Shown here: positions 31,150 through 40,419 of the stretch, piece by piece
Layout of the letters: every line of letters begins with the position of its first letter
How positions within the stretch are numbered: position 1 is the first letter of the stretch
From: Pullichristensenella sp963930055
GTDB taxonomy: Bacteria; Bacillota; Clostridia; Christensenellales; Aristaeellaceae
Length of the DNA: 64,000 bases
Assembly: GCA_963930055.1 (NCBI GenBank)
Contig: CAWVKS010000005.1
Coordinates: 62,001-126,000 of the forward strand
Direction of reading: 5' to 3'
Position numbers and translations under genes: made by a program
The notes under the pieces: generated by a model
Database searches by the model: none
What the model was told of the DNA's origin: nothing
Seen by the model: only the letters and a program-made list of their open reading frames with translations

Positions 31150-32412
31150 TCATTCTCCCTTCATTTCCAGCAGTATTTCGATGATCTTGTCCCGGGCGAC
31201 CTCGGCCTCGACGCTGTTTTCCATGTCGCGCAGCTTGACCACGCCCTTTTCCAACTCGTCGCCGCCGATGACCACCACGTTCTTCGCGCCGGCTTTGCCG
31301 GCGTACTTGAACTGCGCCTTCATGCTGCGGCAGGCGTGGTCGATGTCGGCGCGCAGGCCGCGTTCGCGCAGCGCACGGACGAGCTTCATGCCCTCCAGCC
31401 GCGCCGCCTGCCCCATGGTGGCCACGAACACGTCGTAGAGCGGCGCTTCGTCCTCGCTGGCGCCCTGCATCTGCTGAACCAGCAGCATGCGTTCCACGCC
31501 CATGCCGAAGCCCACGCCCGGCGTGGCCGGGCCGCCCAGCTGTTCGATCAGCCCGTCGTAACGCCCGCCGCCGCAGACGGTCAGTTCGCCATCCTCAGTG
31601 GGGGTGACGATCTCAAACACGGTCTTGGTGTAGTAGTCCAGCCCGCGCACGATGCGGGGATCGACGCTGTAGGCAACGCCCAGCGCGTCGAGATACTCGC
31701 GCAGCGCGGCAAAGTGGGCGCGGCAGTCCTCGCACAGGTAGTCCAGCATCTCCGGCGCGTCGGTGAGCTTGTGCGCGTCCTCCTTGCAGTCGAGTATGCG
31801 CAGGGGGTTGCGCTCGAAGCGCTCGTTGCAGGTCTTGCACAAAGAGCCGAGCTTGCCGGCGAGGTACTCCTTCAGGGCCGCCTGATAGGCTCCGCGGCAC
31901 TGGGGGCAGCCGATGGAGTTGATGCGCACGCTCAACCCCTCGATGCCGCACGCGCGCAGAACGTCCAGCGCCAGAGCGATGATCTCCGCGTCCACGGAGG
32001 CGTCCTTGGCGCCAAAGACCTCCACGCCGTTCTGGTGGAACTGGCGCAGCCGCCCCGCCTGCGGCTTCTCATAGCGGAAGTTGGGGCAGGAGACGTAATA
32101 GAGCTTGCAGGGCAGCGGCTCGGCGAACAGGTGGTGCTCGATGAAGGCGCGCGCCACGCCCGCCGTGCCTTCTGGCTTGAGGGTGATGGAGCGGCCGCCC
32201 TTGTCCTCGAAGGTGTACATCTCCTTTTGCACCACGTCCGTGCCGTCGCCCACGCCGCGCGCGAACAACTCCGTGTGCTCGAACATCGGCGTGCGGATCT
32301 CGCGGTAGCCGGCCAGCGCGCACACAGAGCGCATGGCCGCCTCGATCTTCTGCCAGCGGTGCGCGTCGGTGGGCAACATGTCCTGCGTTCCCTTGGGCGC
32401 CTGCGTAAGCAT
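31150..32412 (-). CDS. hisS: Histidyl-tRNA synthetase
   Basis: A 420-residue class II synthetase from ATG 32412 (AAAGGAG 8 bases upstream). Motifs: APKGTQDMLP, motif 2 YVSCPNFRYEKPQAGRLRQF, histidine-binding RGLDYYTKTVFE and GGGRYDGL, and motif 3 GFGMGVERMLL. The C-terminal anticodon-binding domain starts near residue 325. It is the first gene of the operon after the T-box. Confidence 0.97.
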   Translation of the reverse strand: MLTQAPKGTQDMLPTDAHRWQKIEAAMRSVCALAGYREIRTPMFEHTELFARGVGDGTDVVQKEMYTFEDKGGRSITLKPEGTAGVARAFIEHHLFAEPLPCKLYYVSCPNFRYEKPQAGRLRQFHQNGVEVFGAKDASVDAEIIALALDVLRACGIEGLSVRINSIGCPQCRGAYQAALKEYLAGKLGSLCKTCNERFERNPLRILDCKEDAHKLTDAPEMLDYLCEDCRAHFAALREYLDALGVAYSVDPRIVRGLDYYTKTVFEIVTPTEDGELTVCGGGRYDGLIEQLGGPATPGVGFGMGVERMLLVQQMQGASEDEAPLYDVFVATMGQAARLEGMKLVRALRERGLRADIDHACRSMKAQFKYAGKAGAKNVVVIGGDELEKGVVKLRDMENSVEAEVARDKIIEILLEMKGE

Positions 32413-32663
32413 AGTGATTTCTCCTTTCCGATGGGCGGCGGACGAAAAAAGCCTCCGTCCCGACGTAGGGGCGAAGGTCTCGCGGTGCCACCCTGCTTGA
32501 GCGATGGAAGTTGCTCCACAGCCCATCTTCAGCCGTTAACGCCGGCATACGTCCGATCTCGTGGGTGTCCTTGGGCGGAAAACGACGCGGGCGCTCGCAC
32601 CATGCCGCCCTCGCTTGGCCGTCCTTGTTCCGCTTACTCTCCCAGTCATCGCCGGTGCTTCCG
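32413..32663 (-). promoter_or_regulatory. T-box riboswitch leader of hisS-aspS
   Basis: The minus strand contains the T-box core AGGGTGGCACCGCG (32494-32481). A stem I contains the AGAGTA-type specifier-proximal motif. A terminator (CCTTCGCCCC and GGGACGGAGG) ends in TTTTTT at 32450-32445. By hand folding, the specifier loop opposite GAGAGTAA reads GAC followed by A. This would be an Asp codon rather than His; a CAC overlaps it by one base. The T-box senses uncharged tRNA and prevents termination. Confidence 0.9.
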
Positions 32664-32692
32664 ATTATATAGCCCGGGGCTGGAAAAGTCAA
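32664..32692 (-). promoter_or_regulatory. Promoter of the T-box hisS-aspS operon
   Basis: TTGACT (32692-32687) and TATAAT (32669-32664) with a 17-bp spacer. Confidence 0.85.
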
Positions 32693-32767
32693 GCGCGGCG
32701 GCGTTTCACGGGGAGAATTAACACAAAAGCCGCCCGGCATGGGGCCGGGCGGCGAGGGGAGCAAGTG

Positions 32768-33202
32768 TCACTGGATCTCGATCCTGCGGGGGGACTTTCT
32801 GGTCTCGGTGACCTTGGGCATCGTCAGCGTCAGCACGCCGTCCTTGTATTCGGCGGAGATGGCGTCCTCCTTGACGTTTTCCAGCGTGAAGGAGCGGCTG
32901 GCGCGGCCGGAGCGGCGCTCGTTCATGATGTAGCCGTTCTGGCGCTCGTTCTTCTTTTCCGTGTTCCACTCGGCGGCGATGGTGAGCACGTCGTCGTTTA
33001 TGTCGATGTGTATGTCCTCGCGCTTGACGCCGGGCATGTCGGCTTCGAGAACGAACTTGTCGCCCTCATCCTTCACGTCCACGCTGAACGTGCTGGTAAA
33101 GTTATCCATGCCGAAGAAGGGACGGAAGAAATCGTCCATAAAGGACATGGCGTCGGGACGGCTGAGGTGGTTGTTGTGGCGATAGGGGATCAAAGTGCTC
33201 AT
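32768..33202 (-). CDS. Hsp20-family small heat shock protein
   Basis: A 144-residue chaperone. ATG 33202 follows AGGAGG. The N-terminal arm is SFMDDFFRPFFGMDNF. The alpha-crystallin domain spans about 45-140: VKDEGDKFVLEADMPGVKREDIHIDINDDVLTI and the ending AEYKDGVLTLTMPKV. It holds unfolded proteins without ATP. Two CtsR-like boxes flank its promoter. Confidence 0.94.
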   Translation of the reverse strand: MSTLIPYRHNNHLSRPDAMSFMDDFFRPFFGMDNFTSTFSVDVKDEGDKFVLEADMPGVKREDIHIDINDDVLTIAAEWNTEKKNERQNGYIMNERRSGRASRSFTLENVKEDAISAEYKDGVLTLTMPKVTETRKSPRRIEIQ

Positions 33203-33224
33203 GATGAAAACCTCCTGCGAAGTT

Positions 33225-33283
33225 GTTGACTTTCTTTGTCTTTCGACAGTGTTATCATACATCAATAGTCAAGGAAAGTCAAT
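33225..33283 (-). promoter_or_regulatory. hsp20 promoter flanked by two CtsR-like operators
   Basis: TTGACT (33282-33277) and TATGAT (33259-33254) with a 17-bp spacer. AGTCAAGGAAAGTCAAT (plus, 33267-33283) matches the CtsR heptad repeat RGTCAAANANRGTCAAA with two mismatches and overlaps the -35. A second copy, AGACAAAGAAAGTCAAC (minus, 33241-33225), also has two mismatches and lies downstream of the start site. Confidence 0.65.
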
Positions 33284-33355
33284 AGCGATCTCCAAACGTT
33301 TACAAACTGTTCACATCTTCCATTTGCCCATGTGCAAGTTTGCCCGCGTCGGGGC

Positions 33356-33384
33356 TTGATAATTCCCCGTCCATGCGTTAAGAT
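33356..33384 (+). promoter_or_regulatory. Promoter of the AlaX-like gene
   Basis: TTGATA (33356-33361) and TAAGAT (33379-33384) with a 17-bp spacer. Confidence 0.6.
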
Positions 33385-33404
33385 GGATGCAGGAGATGAA
33401 CCGT

Positions 33405-34598
33405 ATGACTGAGCGCCTTTACTATGACGATGCCTATCTGACCGCCTTTAACGCCAGGGTGACGGACTGCGCCCCGGACGGGGACACATATCTCGTCCGC
33501 CTCGACCGCTCGGCGTTTTATCCCACCTCCGGCGGCCAGCCCTACGATACGGGCACGCTGGGCGGGGCGAATATACTGGATGTGTTCGTGCGGGACGGCG
33601 ACGTGTTCCACCGCGTGGACGCGCCCCTGCCGGTGGGCGGCGACGTCCACGGCGAGATCGACTGGCCGCGCCGCTTTGACCACATGCAGCAGCACTGCGG
33701 CGAGCACATGCTGGCCAACGCCGTCTGGCGGCAGCTCGGCGGCTACGTCATCGGCCTGCACCTGGGCGCGGAAGTGTCGAGCATCGACGCGGACCTCCCC
33801 GGCGGCCGCACGCACATTACGGCGGAGGAACTGCGCGCCCTCGAGGATACCGTCAACGAAAACATACAGCGCGACGTGCCCGTCGTCTGCTCGTTTCCGG
33901 ACGCGGAGACGCTTGGGCGCATGCCCCTGCGCAAGCCGCCCACGGTCAAGGAGCACATACGCATCGTCGCCATCGGCGATTTTGAGTACGTGGCCTGCGG
34001 CGGCACGCACCCCTCCTCCTCGGGGCAGGTGGGGCTTTTGAAGGTCGTGGACGCGCGGCCGAGCAAGGGCAAACTACGCCTTTCCTTCGTCTGCGGCAAA
34101 CGCGCTTTCCAGGAGCTGCGCAAGGCCTATGGCCTCGCCCACGCGGCGGCGGCGGAGCTTTCCACGGCGGTGGACAACCTGCCCGGCGCGGTCATGGCGC
34201 TGCGCGCCCATCTGCGCGAGGCGGAGCGCACAGTGTCCGTCCTGCGGCGCGAAAAGCTGCTTCAAAGCGTCCCGGCGCTGCTCAGGGACGCCCCGCGCAC
34301 ACAAGCGGGCGCGCGCCTGGTGGCGGAGACGGTGGGGGCGGACATGCCGCTTCTGCGCGACCTGGCCACGGCCATCACCGAACAGGGCAACGCCGTCGCC
34401 CTTCTGGCCGCGCCGCAGGGGGAGGACAATATATTCGTCTTTGCCCGTTCGCGGGATGTGGGGGAAAACATGGGCGCGCTGCTCACCGCCTGCGCCCGCG
34501 AGAACGGCGGCAAGGGCGGCGGCAAGCCGGACTTTGCGCAGGGCGGCGGCCCGTCCGCAGTGTTGGAAGCGGCGCGCGCGCGCCTGCTCGGGCAATAA
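33405..34598 (+). CDS. AlaX-like alanyl-tRNA editing protein with DHHA1 domain
   Basis: A 397-residue protein from ATG 33405 (AGGAGATGA upstream). It corresponds to the C-terminal half of alanyl-tRNA synthetase: a beta-barrel (YPTSGGQPYDTG), the editing site with HMQQHCGEH and CGGTHPSSSGQ supplying the zinc ligands, then a coiled coil and a DHHA1 domain ending in the Gly-rich NGGKGGGKPDFAQGGG. The aminoacylation core is absent. It probably hydrolyses Ser- or Gly-tRNA(Ala) in trans. Confidence 0.92.
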   Translation: MTERLYYDDAYLTAFNARVTDCAPDGDTYLVRLDRSAFYPTSGGQPYDTGTLGGANILDVFVRDGDVFHRVDAPLPVGGDVHGEIDWPRRFDHMQQHCGEHMLANAVWRQLGGYVIGLHLGAEVSSIDADLPGGRTHITAEELRALEDTVNENIQRDVPVVCSFPDAETLGRMPLRKPPTVKEHIRIVAIGDFEYVACGGTHPSSSGQVGLLKVVDARPSKGKLRLSFVCGKRAFQELRKAYGLAHAAAAELSTAVDNLPGAVMALRAHLREAERTVSVLRREKLLQSVPALLRDAPRTQAGARLVAETVGADMPLLRDLATAITEQGNAVALLAAPQGEDNIFVFARSRDVGENMGALLTACARENGGKGGGKPDFAQGGGPSAVLEAARARLLGQ

Positions 34599-34626
34599 AA
34601 AACAAAGGCAAGGGGAGGGCGTGCCA

Positions 34627-36072
34627 ATGACAGGCATACGCGGCTTTTTCGATGTGGAGAACATGGTGCCCGCGTCCATGCGGCGGGGGGAACTGCCCTC
34701 GAACCGGGAGGCGTATCGGCGTATGAGCGCCATCGCCCTGCCGTCGGTGCTGGAAATGGCGCTGATGAGCCTCATCAGTATGGCGGACACGATGATGGTC
34801 TCCACGCTGGGCACGGAGGCGATCACCGCCGTCAGCCTGGTGACGCAGCCGCGCCTCATCCTCCTGTGCATCTTCTATGGCCTCAACGCCGGCGTCACGG
34901 CTATCGTCGCCCGCCGCAACGGGGAAATGCGCCGCGCCGACGCCAACCTCACCATGCGCAATTCGCTGGTGGTGACGCTGCTTTTGTCCCTCGTCATCAT
35001 GGCGCTGGCGCTGTGGCTGGCCGAACCTTTTATGCGGCTGGCCGGCGCCGAAGAGACCATGGAGGACACGCTTTCCTACTTCCGCATCATCGCCGCGGCG
35101 CTGCCCGTCAACGCCCTTTCGCTGTGCGTCTGCGCGGCGCAGCGCGGCGTGGGCAACACGCGCCTCACCATGTATGTGAACGTCACCTCCAACCTCGTCA
35201 ACGTCCTGTTCAACTGGCTGCTCATCAACGGCGTCGGCCCCTTCCCGCGCCTGGAGATCGCCGGCGCGGCCATCGCCACGGACATCGGCCTCCTGGTCGG
35301 CCTCGTGCTCTGCTTTATCTCCCTGCTGCCCGGCAAGCGCCACGCCCACTTCCTGGAGCTCACCCGCAAGGATTCCTGGAAACTCGACCGCGAGGCGCTG
35401 GGGGCAATGGCGAAGGTGGCCAAGGGCGCGATGGTGGAGCAGGTGTTCATCCGCATCGGCTTTTTCCTCTACGCGCGCATCGTCGCCGGGCTGGGCGTGT
35501 ACGTCTACGCGGCGCACAACATCGCCATGCAGTTTTTGAGCCTTTCCTTCTCCTTCGGCGACGGCATCGGCATCGCCGGCACGGCGCTGGTCGGCCAGTC
35601 CTTGGGCGAAAAGCGGCCGGACGTCGCCCACATGTACGGCAAGATCGCCCAGCGCTTTGCCCTGGTGGCGGCGCTTCTGCTGGCCTCGGTGGTCATCACC
35701 TGCCGCGGGCCCCTGGTGGGACTGTATATCTATTCAGACACCGCCAACGACGCCTACGTGCGCCATCTGGCGATGAACGCCATGGTCATCGTCGGCATCA
35801 TGCAGCCGTTCCAGACCTCGGCGGTGGTCTATTCCGGCGCTCTGCGCGGCGCGGGCGACACGCGCTATGTGGCCATGGCGATGATCCTGACGGCCGTCGT
35901 CATGCGTCCCATACTTTCGCAGCTGGCCATCTACGTGGTCGGCGAGGTGTTTGGCCTTGCGGAAATGGCGCTGCTGGGCGCCTGGAGCATGGCCACGGTG
36001 GATATGATCACGCGCATGGTGCTCATGCACCGGCGCTATGTCGGGGGGAAATGGCATGCAATTCAATTGTAA
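34627..36072 (+). CDS. MATE-family efflux transporter
   Basis: A 481-residue membrane protein with about 12 hydrophobic segments in two MatE halves. Typical elements are ALPSVLEMALMSLISMADTMMVSTLG in TM1, RGVGNTRLTMYVNVTSNLVNVLFNWLLI, and GTALVGQSLGEKRPD in the second half. It exports drugs or metabolites with Na+ or H+. Start ATG 34627 follows AGGGGAGGG. It overlaps the next gene by 17 bp, so the two are cotranscribed. Confidence 0.94.
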   Translation: MTGIRGFFDVENMVPASMRRGELPSNREAYRRMSAIALPSVLEMALMSLISMADTMMVSTLGTEAITAVSLVTQPRLILLCIFYGLNAGVTAIVARRNGEMRRADANLTMRNSLVVTLLLSLVIMALALWLAEPFMRLAGAEETMEDTLSYFRIIAAALPVNALSLCVCAAQRGVGNTRLTMYVNVTSNLVNVLFNWLLINGVGPFPRLEIAGAAIATDIGLLVGLVLCFISLLPGKRHAHFLELTRKDSWKLDREALGAMAKVAKGAMVEQVFIRIGFFLYARIVAGLGVYVYAAHNIAMQFLSLSFSFGDGIGIAGTALVGQSLGEKRPDVAHMYGKIAQRFALVAALLLASVVITCRGPLVGLYIYSDTANDAYVRHLAMNAMVIVGIMQPFQTSAVVYSGALRGAGDTRYVAMAMILTAVVMRPILSQLAIYVVGEVFGLAEMALLGAWSMATVDMITRMVLMHRRYVGGKWHAIQL

Positions 36073-36715
36073 AAACGCGATTTTCGACAACGACGGCACG
36101 CTCATGGAGTCCATGTACTACTGGCGCCTGGCCGGGATCGAATATATCATTGCCCACCGCCTGCCCATCCCCGGGGAGATGACGCTGCGGGAGATGTTTT
36201 CCCATTCCAGCCGCGATTTTTCTGCGGCCATCGCCCAGGTCGAGCCGGGCGCGACGTACGAGAGCATCGTCGCGGAGATGGAGGAGCGCATGGGGCGGCA
36301 CTACCGCTACGACGTGGTGGAAAAGCAGGGCGTGGGGGAATTCCTCGCTTCCCTGCGCGCGGGCGGCGCGCGCCTGTGCGTGGCCACCGCCGCGCCGCGG
36401 GCGCTGTGCGCGGCGGGGCTTGAGCGCCTTGGCCTGCGCGGGTATTTCGATTTCGTCACCGACAGCTATGAGGTGGGCATCAGCAAAAGCGACCCGGCCT
36501 ATTTCCCCACGGTCGCCCGCCGCCTGGGCTGCGCGCCGGAGGAGTGCTGGGTGTTCGAGGACGCGTTGCACGCCATCGAGAGCGCCAAGGCCGCCGGCAT
36601 GCGCGTGTGCGCCATTGCCGATTATACATCCGTGCCGCAGCGCGAGGCCATACTCGCCATCGCCGACGCCTGGATCGACGACTACCGCCAGGCGCCGCGT
36701 TTCCTGCGCGCCTAG
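36056..36715 (+). CDS. HAD-family hydrolase, beta-phosphoglucomutase-like
   Basis: A 219-residue protein from ATG 36056, inside the end of the MATE gene and with GGGGGG upstream. HAD motifs: IFDNDGTL (motif I), CVATAAPRAL (II), the Lys region GISKSDPAYF (III) and WVFEDALHAIESAKAAGM (IV). An alpha-helical cap lies at about residues 15-85. Substrate unknown; cotranscription with the exporter gives no clear hint. Confidence 0.88.
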   Translation: MQFNCKNAIFDNDGTLMESMYYWRLAGIEYIIAHRLPIPGEMTLREMFSHSSRDFSAAIAQVEPGATYESIVAEMEERMGRHYRYDVVEKQGVGEFLASLRAGGARLCVATAAPRALCAAGLERLGLRGYFDFVTDSYEVGISKSDPAYFPTVARRLGCAPEECWVFEDALHAIESAKAAGMRVCAIADYTSVPQREAILAIADAWIDDYRQAPRFLRA

Positions 36716-36829
36716 GCGGCCGTTCGGGAAAATGCCCGTACAAGGCCGGTATATGCGGCAAAATGTACGTATCACAAACACAACTGTCCGCTACATGAGA
36801 ATTTTATCTTACGATTTTCCGAAAAACAC

Positions 36830-36858
36830 TTGCGTTGTCCGGGAAATGCCGGTATAAT
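36830..36858 (+). promoter_or_regulatory. Promoter of the serC-serA operon
   Basis: TTGCGT (36830-36835) and TATAAT (36853-36858), 17-bp spacer. Confidence 0.75.
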
Positions 36859-36892
36859 CATAAAAGCAATGGCAAAACGAGGAGGCATTTTT

Positions 36893-37975
36893 ATGCAGCG
36901 CGTATACAATTTCGCGGCGGGTCCCGCTGTGATGCCGGCCGAGGCCCTGGCCACGGCTGCCAACGAGATGCTTTGTTATGGGGATACGGGCATGTCCGTC
37001 ATGGAGATGAGCCACCGCTCGAAGATGTACCAGGAGATCTTTGGTGAGACCGAGGCCCTGGTGCGGGAGCTGATGCACGTGCCGGACGACTACGCCGTGC
37101 TCTTTATACAGGGCGGCGCCACCGGCCAGTTCGCCGGCGTGGCCATGAACCTGCTCACCGGCTCCGGCAGGGCCGACTATGTGGACAGCGGCAACTTCGC
37201 CCACGGCGCGTTCGTCGAGGCGCAGAAGTACGGCTCCCCCCGCTGCGTGGCCTCTTCCCGCGAGGAAGGCTATGTGCGCATCCCCGACCTCGACGAAAAG
37301 ACGTTCGATCCCGAGGCCGATTACTTCTACATCACCACCAACAACACCATCTACGGCACCAGATTCGCCTCCCTTCCCGAGACGGGCAGCGTGCCGCTGG
37401 TGGCGGACATGTCCTCGAACATACTCTCCGAGCCGTATGACGTCAGCAAGTTCGGCGTCATCTTCGCCGGCGCGCAGAAGAACATCGGCCCGGCAGGTTT
37501 CGCCCTCACCATCGTGCGCCGCGACCTCATCGGCCGCGCCATGCCCATCACCCCCAAGGTGCTGGACTACAAAAAGCTCGACGACGCGGGCAGCATGCTC
37601 AACACACCGCCCACCTACGCCATCTACATGGCCGGCCTCTGCCTCAAGTGGCTGAAAAAGCAGGGCGGCGTCGAGGGCATCGCCGAAGTCAACCGCGAAA
37701 AGGCCTCTTGGCTCTACGATTTTATCGACAACAGCCGCATCTTCAAGGGCGTGGCCGAGAAGGGCAGCCGCTCGATCATGAACGTCACCTTCCGCACCGG
37801 CGACGAGGATCTGGACGCCGAATTCGTCAAGGCCGCGGCCAGGGCCGGCCTTGCCAACATCAAGGGCCATCGCTCCGTGGGCGGCATGCGCGCCAGCATC
37901 TACAACGCCATGCCCCCGGAGGGCGTCAGGGCGCTGGTGGAGTTCATGAAGAAATTTGAAATGGAGCACAGGTAA
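36893..37975 (+). CDS. serC: Phosphoserine aminotransferase
   Basis: A 360-residue PLP enzyme making phosphoserine from 3-phosphohydroxypyruvate. ATG 36893 follows GAGGAGG. Family motifs: YNFAAGPAVMP at the start, GGATGQFAGVAMNLL, ITTNNTIYGT, VADMSSNILSEP and the PLP lysine in GAQKNIGPAGF. It is followed without a gap by serA. Confidence 0.96.
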   Translation: MQRVYNFAAGPAVMPAEALATAANEMLCYGDTGMSVMEMSHRSKMYQEIFGETEALVRELMHVPDDYAVLFIQGGATGQFAGVAMNLLTGSGRADYVDSGNFAHGAFVEAQKYGSPRCVASSREEGYVRIPDLDEKTFDPEADYFYITTNNTIYGTRFASLPETGSVPLVADMSSNILSEPYDVSKFGVIFAGAQKNIGPAGFALTIVRRDLIGRAMPITPKVLDYKKLDDAGSMLNTPPTYAIYMAGLCLKWLKKQGGVEGIAEVNREKASWLYDFIDNSRIFKGVAEKGSRSIMNVTFRTGDEDLDAEFVKAAARAGLANIKGHRSVGGMRASIYNAMPPEGVRALVEFMKKFEMEHR

Positions 37976-39145
37976 ATGTATAAGGTAAAAACGCTCAACG
38001 CCATCTCCCCGGTCTACCAGACCGTCCTCAACATGGAGGACTATACATTCGACGCCTACGCCGAGAACCCCGACGCCATCATGCTGCGCTCGGCGAACAT
38101 GCACGAAATGGACATCCCCGCAAGCGTGCAGTGCGTGGCGCGCGCCGGCGCGGGCGTAAACAACATCCCGCTGGACAAACTGGCCGAGCGCGGCGTGGTC
38201 GTGTTCAACTCCCCGGGCGCGAACGCCAACGCCGTCAAGGAAATGGTCATCACCGGCATGCTGCTCGCCTCCCGCAAGGTGGTGGACGGCGTCGAGTGGT
38301 GCAAGACGCTCTCCGGCAAGGGCGCGGAAGTGGAAAAACTGGTGGAGAAGGGCAAGGGGCAGTTCACCGGCCCCGAATTGCAGGGCAAGACGCTCGGCGT
38401 CGTCGGCCTGGGCGCGATTGGCGTGCTCGTGGCCAACGCCGGCGTGGCGCTGGGCATGGACGTGCTCGGCTACGACCCCTACATCTCCGTGGAACACGCC
38501 TGGAAGCTCTCCCGCGCCGTGCGCCACAGCGATTCGCTGGACGAAGTGCTCAAGACCAGCGATTACCTCACCGTCCACGTGCCGCTCATGGACGCCACGC
38601 GCGGCATGATCGACGCGCAGGCGCTTGCCAGGATGAAGCCCAGCGCGGCGCTTCTCAACTTCGCCCGCGGCGGCCTGGTGGACGCGCGCGCGGCCATGGA
38701 CGCGCTCAAGTCCGGCCTTCTGCGCGCCTACGTCACCGATTTCCCCTCGGACGAGCTCATCGGCGCGCCGGGCGTGCTGTGCATACCGCATCTGGGCGCG
38801 TCCACGCCCGAGAGTGAGGACAACTGCGTGCGCATGGTCTCCCGTCAGGTGGACGATTACCTGCGCTGGGGCTCCATCGTCCATTCGGTCAACTATCCCG
38901 ATTGCCCGTTGGGCCGCTGCGCGGAGCCGCGCATCGCCATGCTGCACAAGAACGTGCCCAACGTCATCGGCTCGGTGACGCAGCTCATCGCCGGCGAGGG
39001 GCACAACATCGACAACATGATCAACAAATCCCGCGGCGCTTACGCCTACACGGTGGTGGAGCTGGACAAGCAGCCCAGCCAGGCGCTGATGGACAAGCTG
39101 GCGGCGCTGGATACCACCTACCGCGTGCGCCTCATACTGCCCTAG
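37976..39145 (+). CDS. serA: D-3-phosphoglycerate dehydrogenase
   Basis: A 389-residue NAD-dependent dehydrogenase for the first step of serine synthesis. NAD-binding motif GVVGLGAIGVLVAN; catalytic Arg in NFARGGLVD and His in IPHLGASTPESEDN. A C-terminal ACT domain (about 320-389, PNVIGSVTQLIAGEGHNIDNM) is the likely serine sensor. It begins directly after the serC stop. Confidence 0.96.
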   Translation: MYKVKTLNAISPVYQTVLNMEDYTFDAYAENPDAIMLRSANMHEMDIPASVQCVARAGAGVNNIPLDKLAERGVVVFNSPGANANAVKEMVITGMLLASRKVVDGVEWCKTLSGKGAEVEKLVEKGKGQFTGPELQGKTLGVVGLGAIGVLVANAGVALGMDVLGYDPYISVEHAWKLSRAVRHSDSLDEVLKTSDYLTVHVPLMDATRGMIDAQALARMKPSAALLNFARGGLVDARAAMDALKSGLLRAYVTDFPSDELIGAPGVLCIPHLGASTPESEDNCVRMVSRQVDDYLRWGSIVHSVNYPDCPLGRCAEPRIAMLHKNVPNVIGSVTQLIAGEGHNIDNMINKSRGAYAYTVVELDKQPSQALMDKLAALDTTYRVRLILP

Positions 39146-39156
39146 AAAATCACATT

Positions 39157-39195
39157 CGAGGGGGCTCCCCGCGCGGGGACTCCCCTCTTTTTCGG
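39157..39195 (+). terminator. Terminator or attenuator between serA and the DUF1015 gene
   Basis: Outer GAGGGG/CCCCTC and inner TCCCC-GCGC-GGGGA stems followed by TTTTTC. The DUF1015 gene starts only 13 bases later, so partial read-through is likely. Confidence 0.7.
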
Positions 39196-39207
39196 AGGGA
39201 AACAGCC

Positions 39208-40419
39208 ATGAAAGACAGCAACATCGCCCTGTCCACGGGGGAGATCCTCCTTCCCGCGCACGGGCTGAATTACGAGAAGTGGGCCGTGGTGGCCTGCGAC
39301 CAGTTCACCGCCGAGCCGGACTACTGGCATGGCGTGGAGGCGTTCGTCGGCGACGCGCCTTCCTCTTTGCACATCGTGCTGCCGGAGCTCTATCTGGAAG
39401 AGCGCAAGCAGCGCATCCGCGAGATCCACGGCGCCATGCGCGTCTATCTCGGCAATGCCGTGCGCGTGGCCGTGCCGGACGGCTTCGTGCTCACCCGGCG
39501 ACAGACGTCCTCCGGCCCCCGCGAGGGCCTGCTGGCCTGCGTCGATCTGGAGCAGTACGACTTTGCCCCCGGCAGCAAAAGCCTCATCCGCGCCACGGAG
39601 GGCACCGTGTCCGAGCGCGTGCCGCCCCGCGCCGAGATCCGCGCCGGCGCGCCCCTCGAATGTCCGCACGTGATGATGCTCATCGACGACCCCGGGCATA
39701 CCGTCATCGAACCGGCCTTCGACGACCCCGGCCAGGAGCTTTACAACTTCGACCTGATGATGGGCGGCGGCCATGTGCAGGGCTGGGCGCTGGAAAACGG
39801 CCGCGCGCTGCGCGTGTTCGAGGCGCTGGCGCGCCTCCATGAAAAGAGCGACGGCCTGCTCTACGCCGTGGGCGATGGCAACCATTCCCTCGCCGCGGCC
39901 AAACAGTGCTGGGAGGACATCAAGGGCAGCCTCTCCGCGGCGGAATTCGACTCGCATCCGGCGCGCTACGCGCTGGTGGAGCTGGTCAACCTCCACTGCC
40001 CGGCGCTGAAGTTCGAGCCCATCCACCGCGTGCTTCTCGGCGTCGAGCCGAAGGAAGCGCTCGCTTCCATGCGCCGCAGCCGCTTCTTCAAGCGCGGCGG
40101 GGAAGATGTGCGCGTCGCCTTCGCCGGCGGGGAAGAAGGCTTTGCCACGGCGGGCCATCCCATCCGCCCCCTGCAGAACTTCCTCGACAACTTCCTCAAA
40201 AAGCATCCCGGGGCGAAGATCGACTACATCCACGGCGAGGACGCGCTGCGCGCGCTGCTCTCCCGCGAGGACGCCGTGGGCTTCATGCCCCGCGCCTTTG
40301 ACAAGGCGGAGCTGTTTCCCTATATCCGCGCAAACGGCGTCCTGCCGCGCAAGACCTTCTCCATGGGCGAGGCGCGCGACAAGCGCTATTATCTGGAAAT
40401 GCGGAGGATCGGGCGGTGA
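39208..40419 (+). CDS. DUF1015-family protein
   Basis: A 403-residue protein. ATG 39208 follows GGAGGG. Conserved family segments include EKWAVVACDQFTAEPDYW, YAVGDGNHSLAAAK, HPARYALVELVNLHCPAL and ALLSREDAVGFMPRAF. The position after serC-serA is a recurrent arrangement in Firmicutes and suggests a serine-related role, which is not established. Confidence 0.92.
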   Translation: MKDSNIALSTGEILLPAHGLNYEKWAVVACDQFTAEPDYWHGVEAFVGDAPSSLHIVLPELYLEERKQRIREIHGAMRVYLGNAVRVAVPDGFVLTRRQTSSGPREGLLACVDLEQYDFAPGSKSLIRATEGTVSERVPPRAEIRAGAPLECPHVMMLIDDPGHTVIEPAFDDPGQELYNFDLMMGGGHVQGWALENGRALRVFEALARLHEKSDGLLYAVGDGNHSLAAAKQCWEDIKGSLSAAEFDSHPARYALVELVNLHCPALKFEPIHRVLLGVEPKEALASMRRSRFFKRGGEDVRVAFAGGEEGFATAGHPIRPLQNFLDNFLKKHPGAKIDYIHGEDALRALLSREDAVGFMPRAFDKAELFPYIRANGVLPRKTFSMGEARDKRYYLEMRRIGR

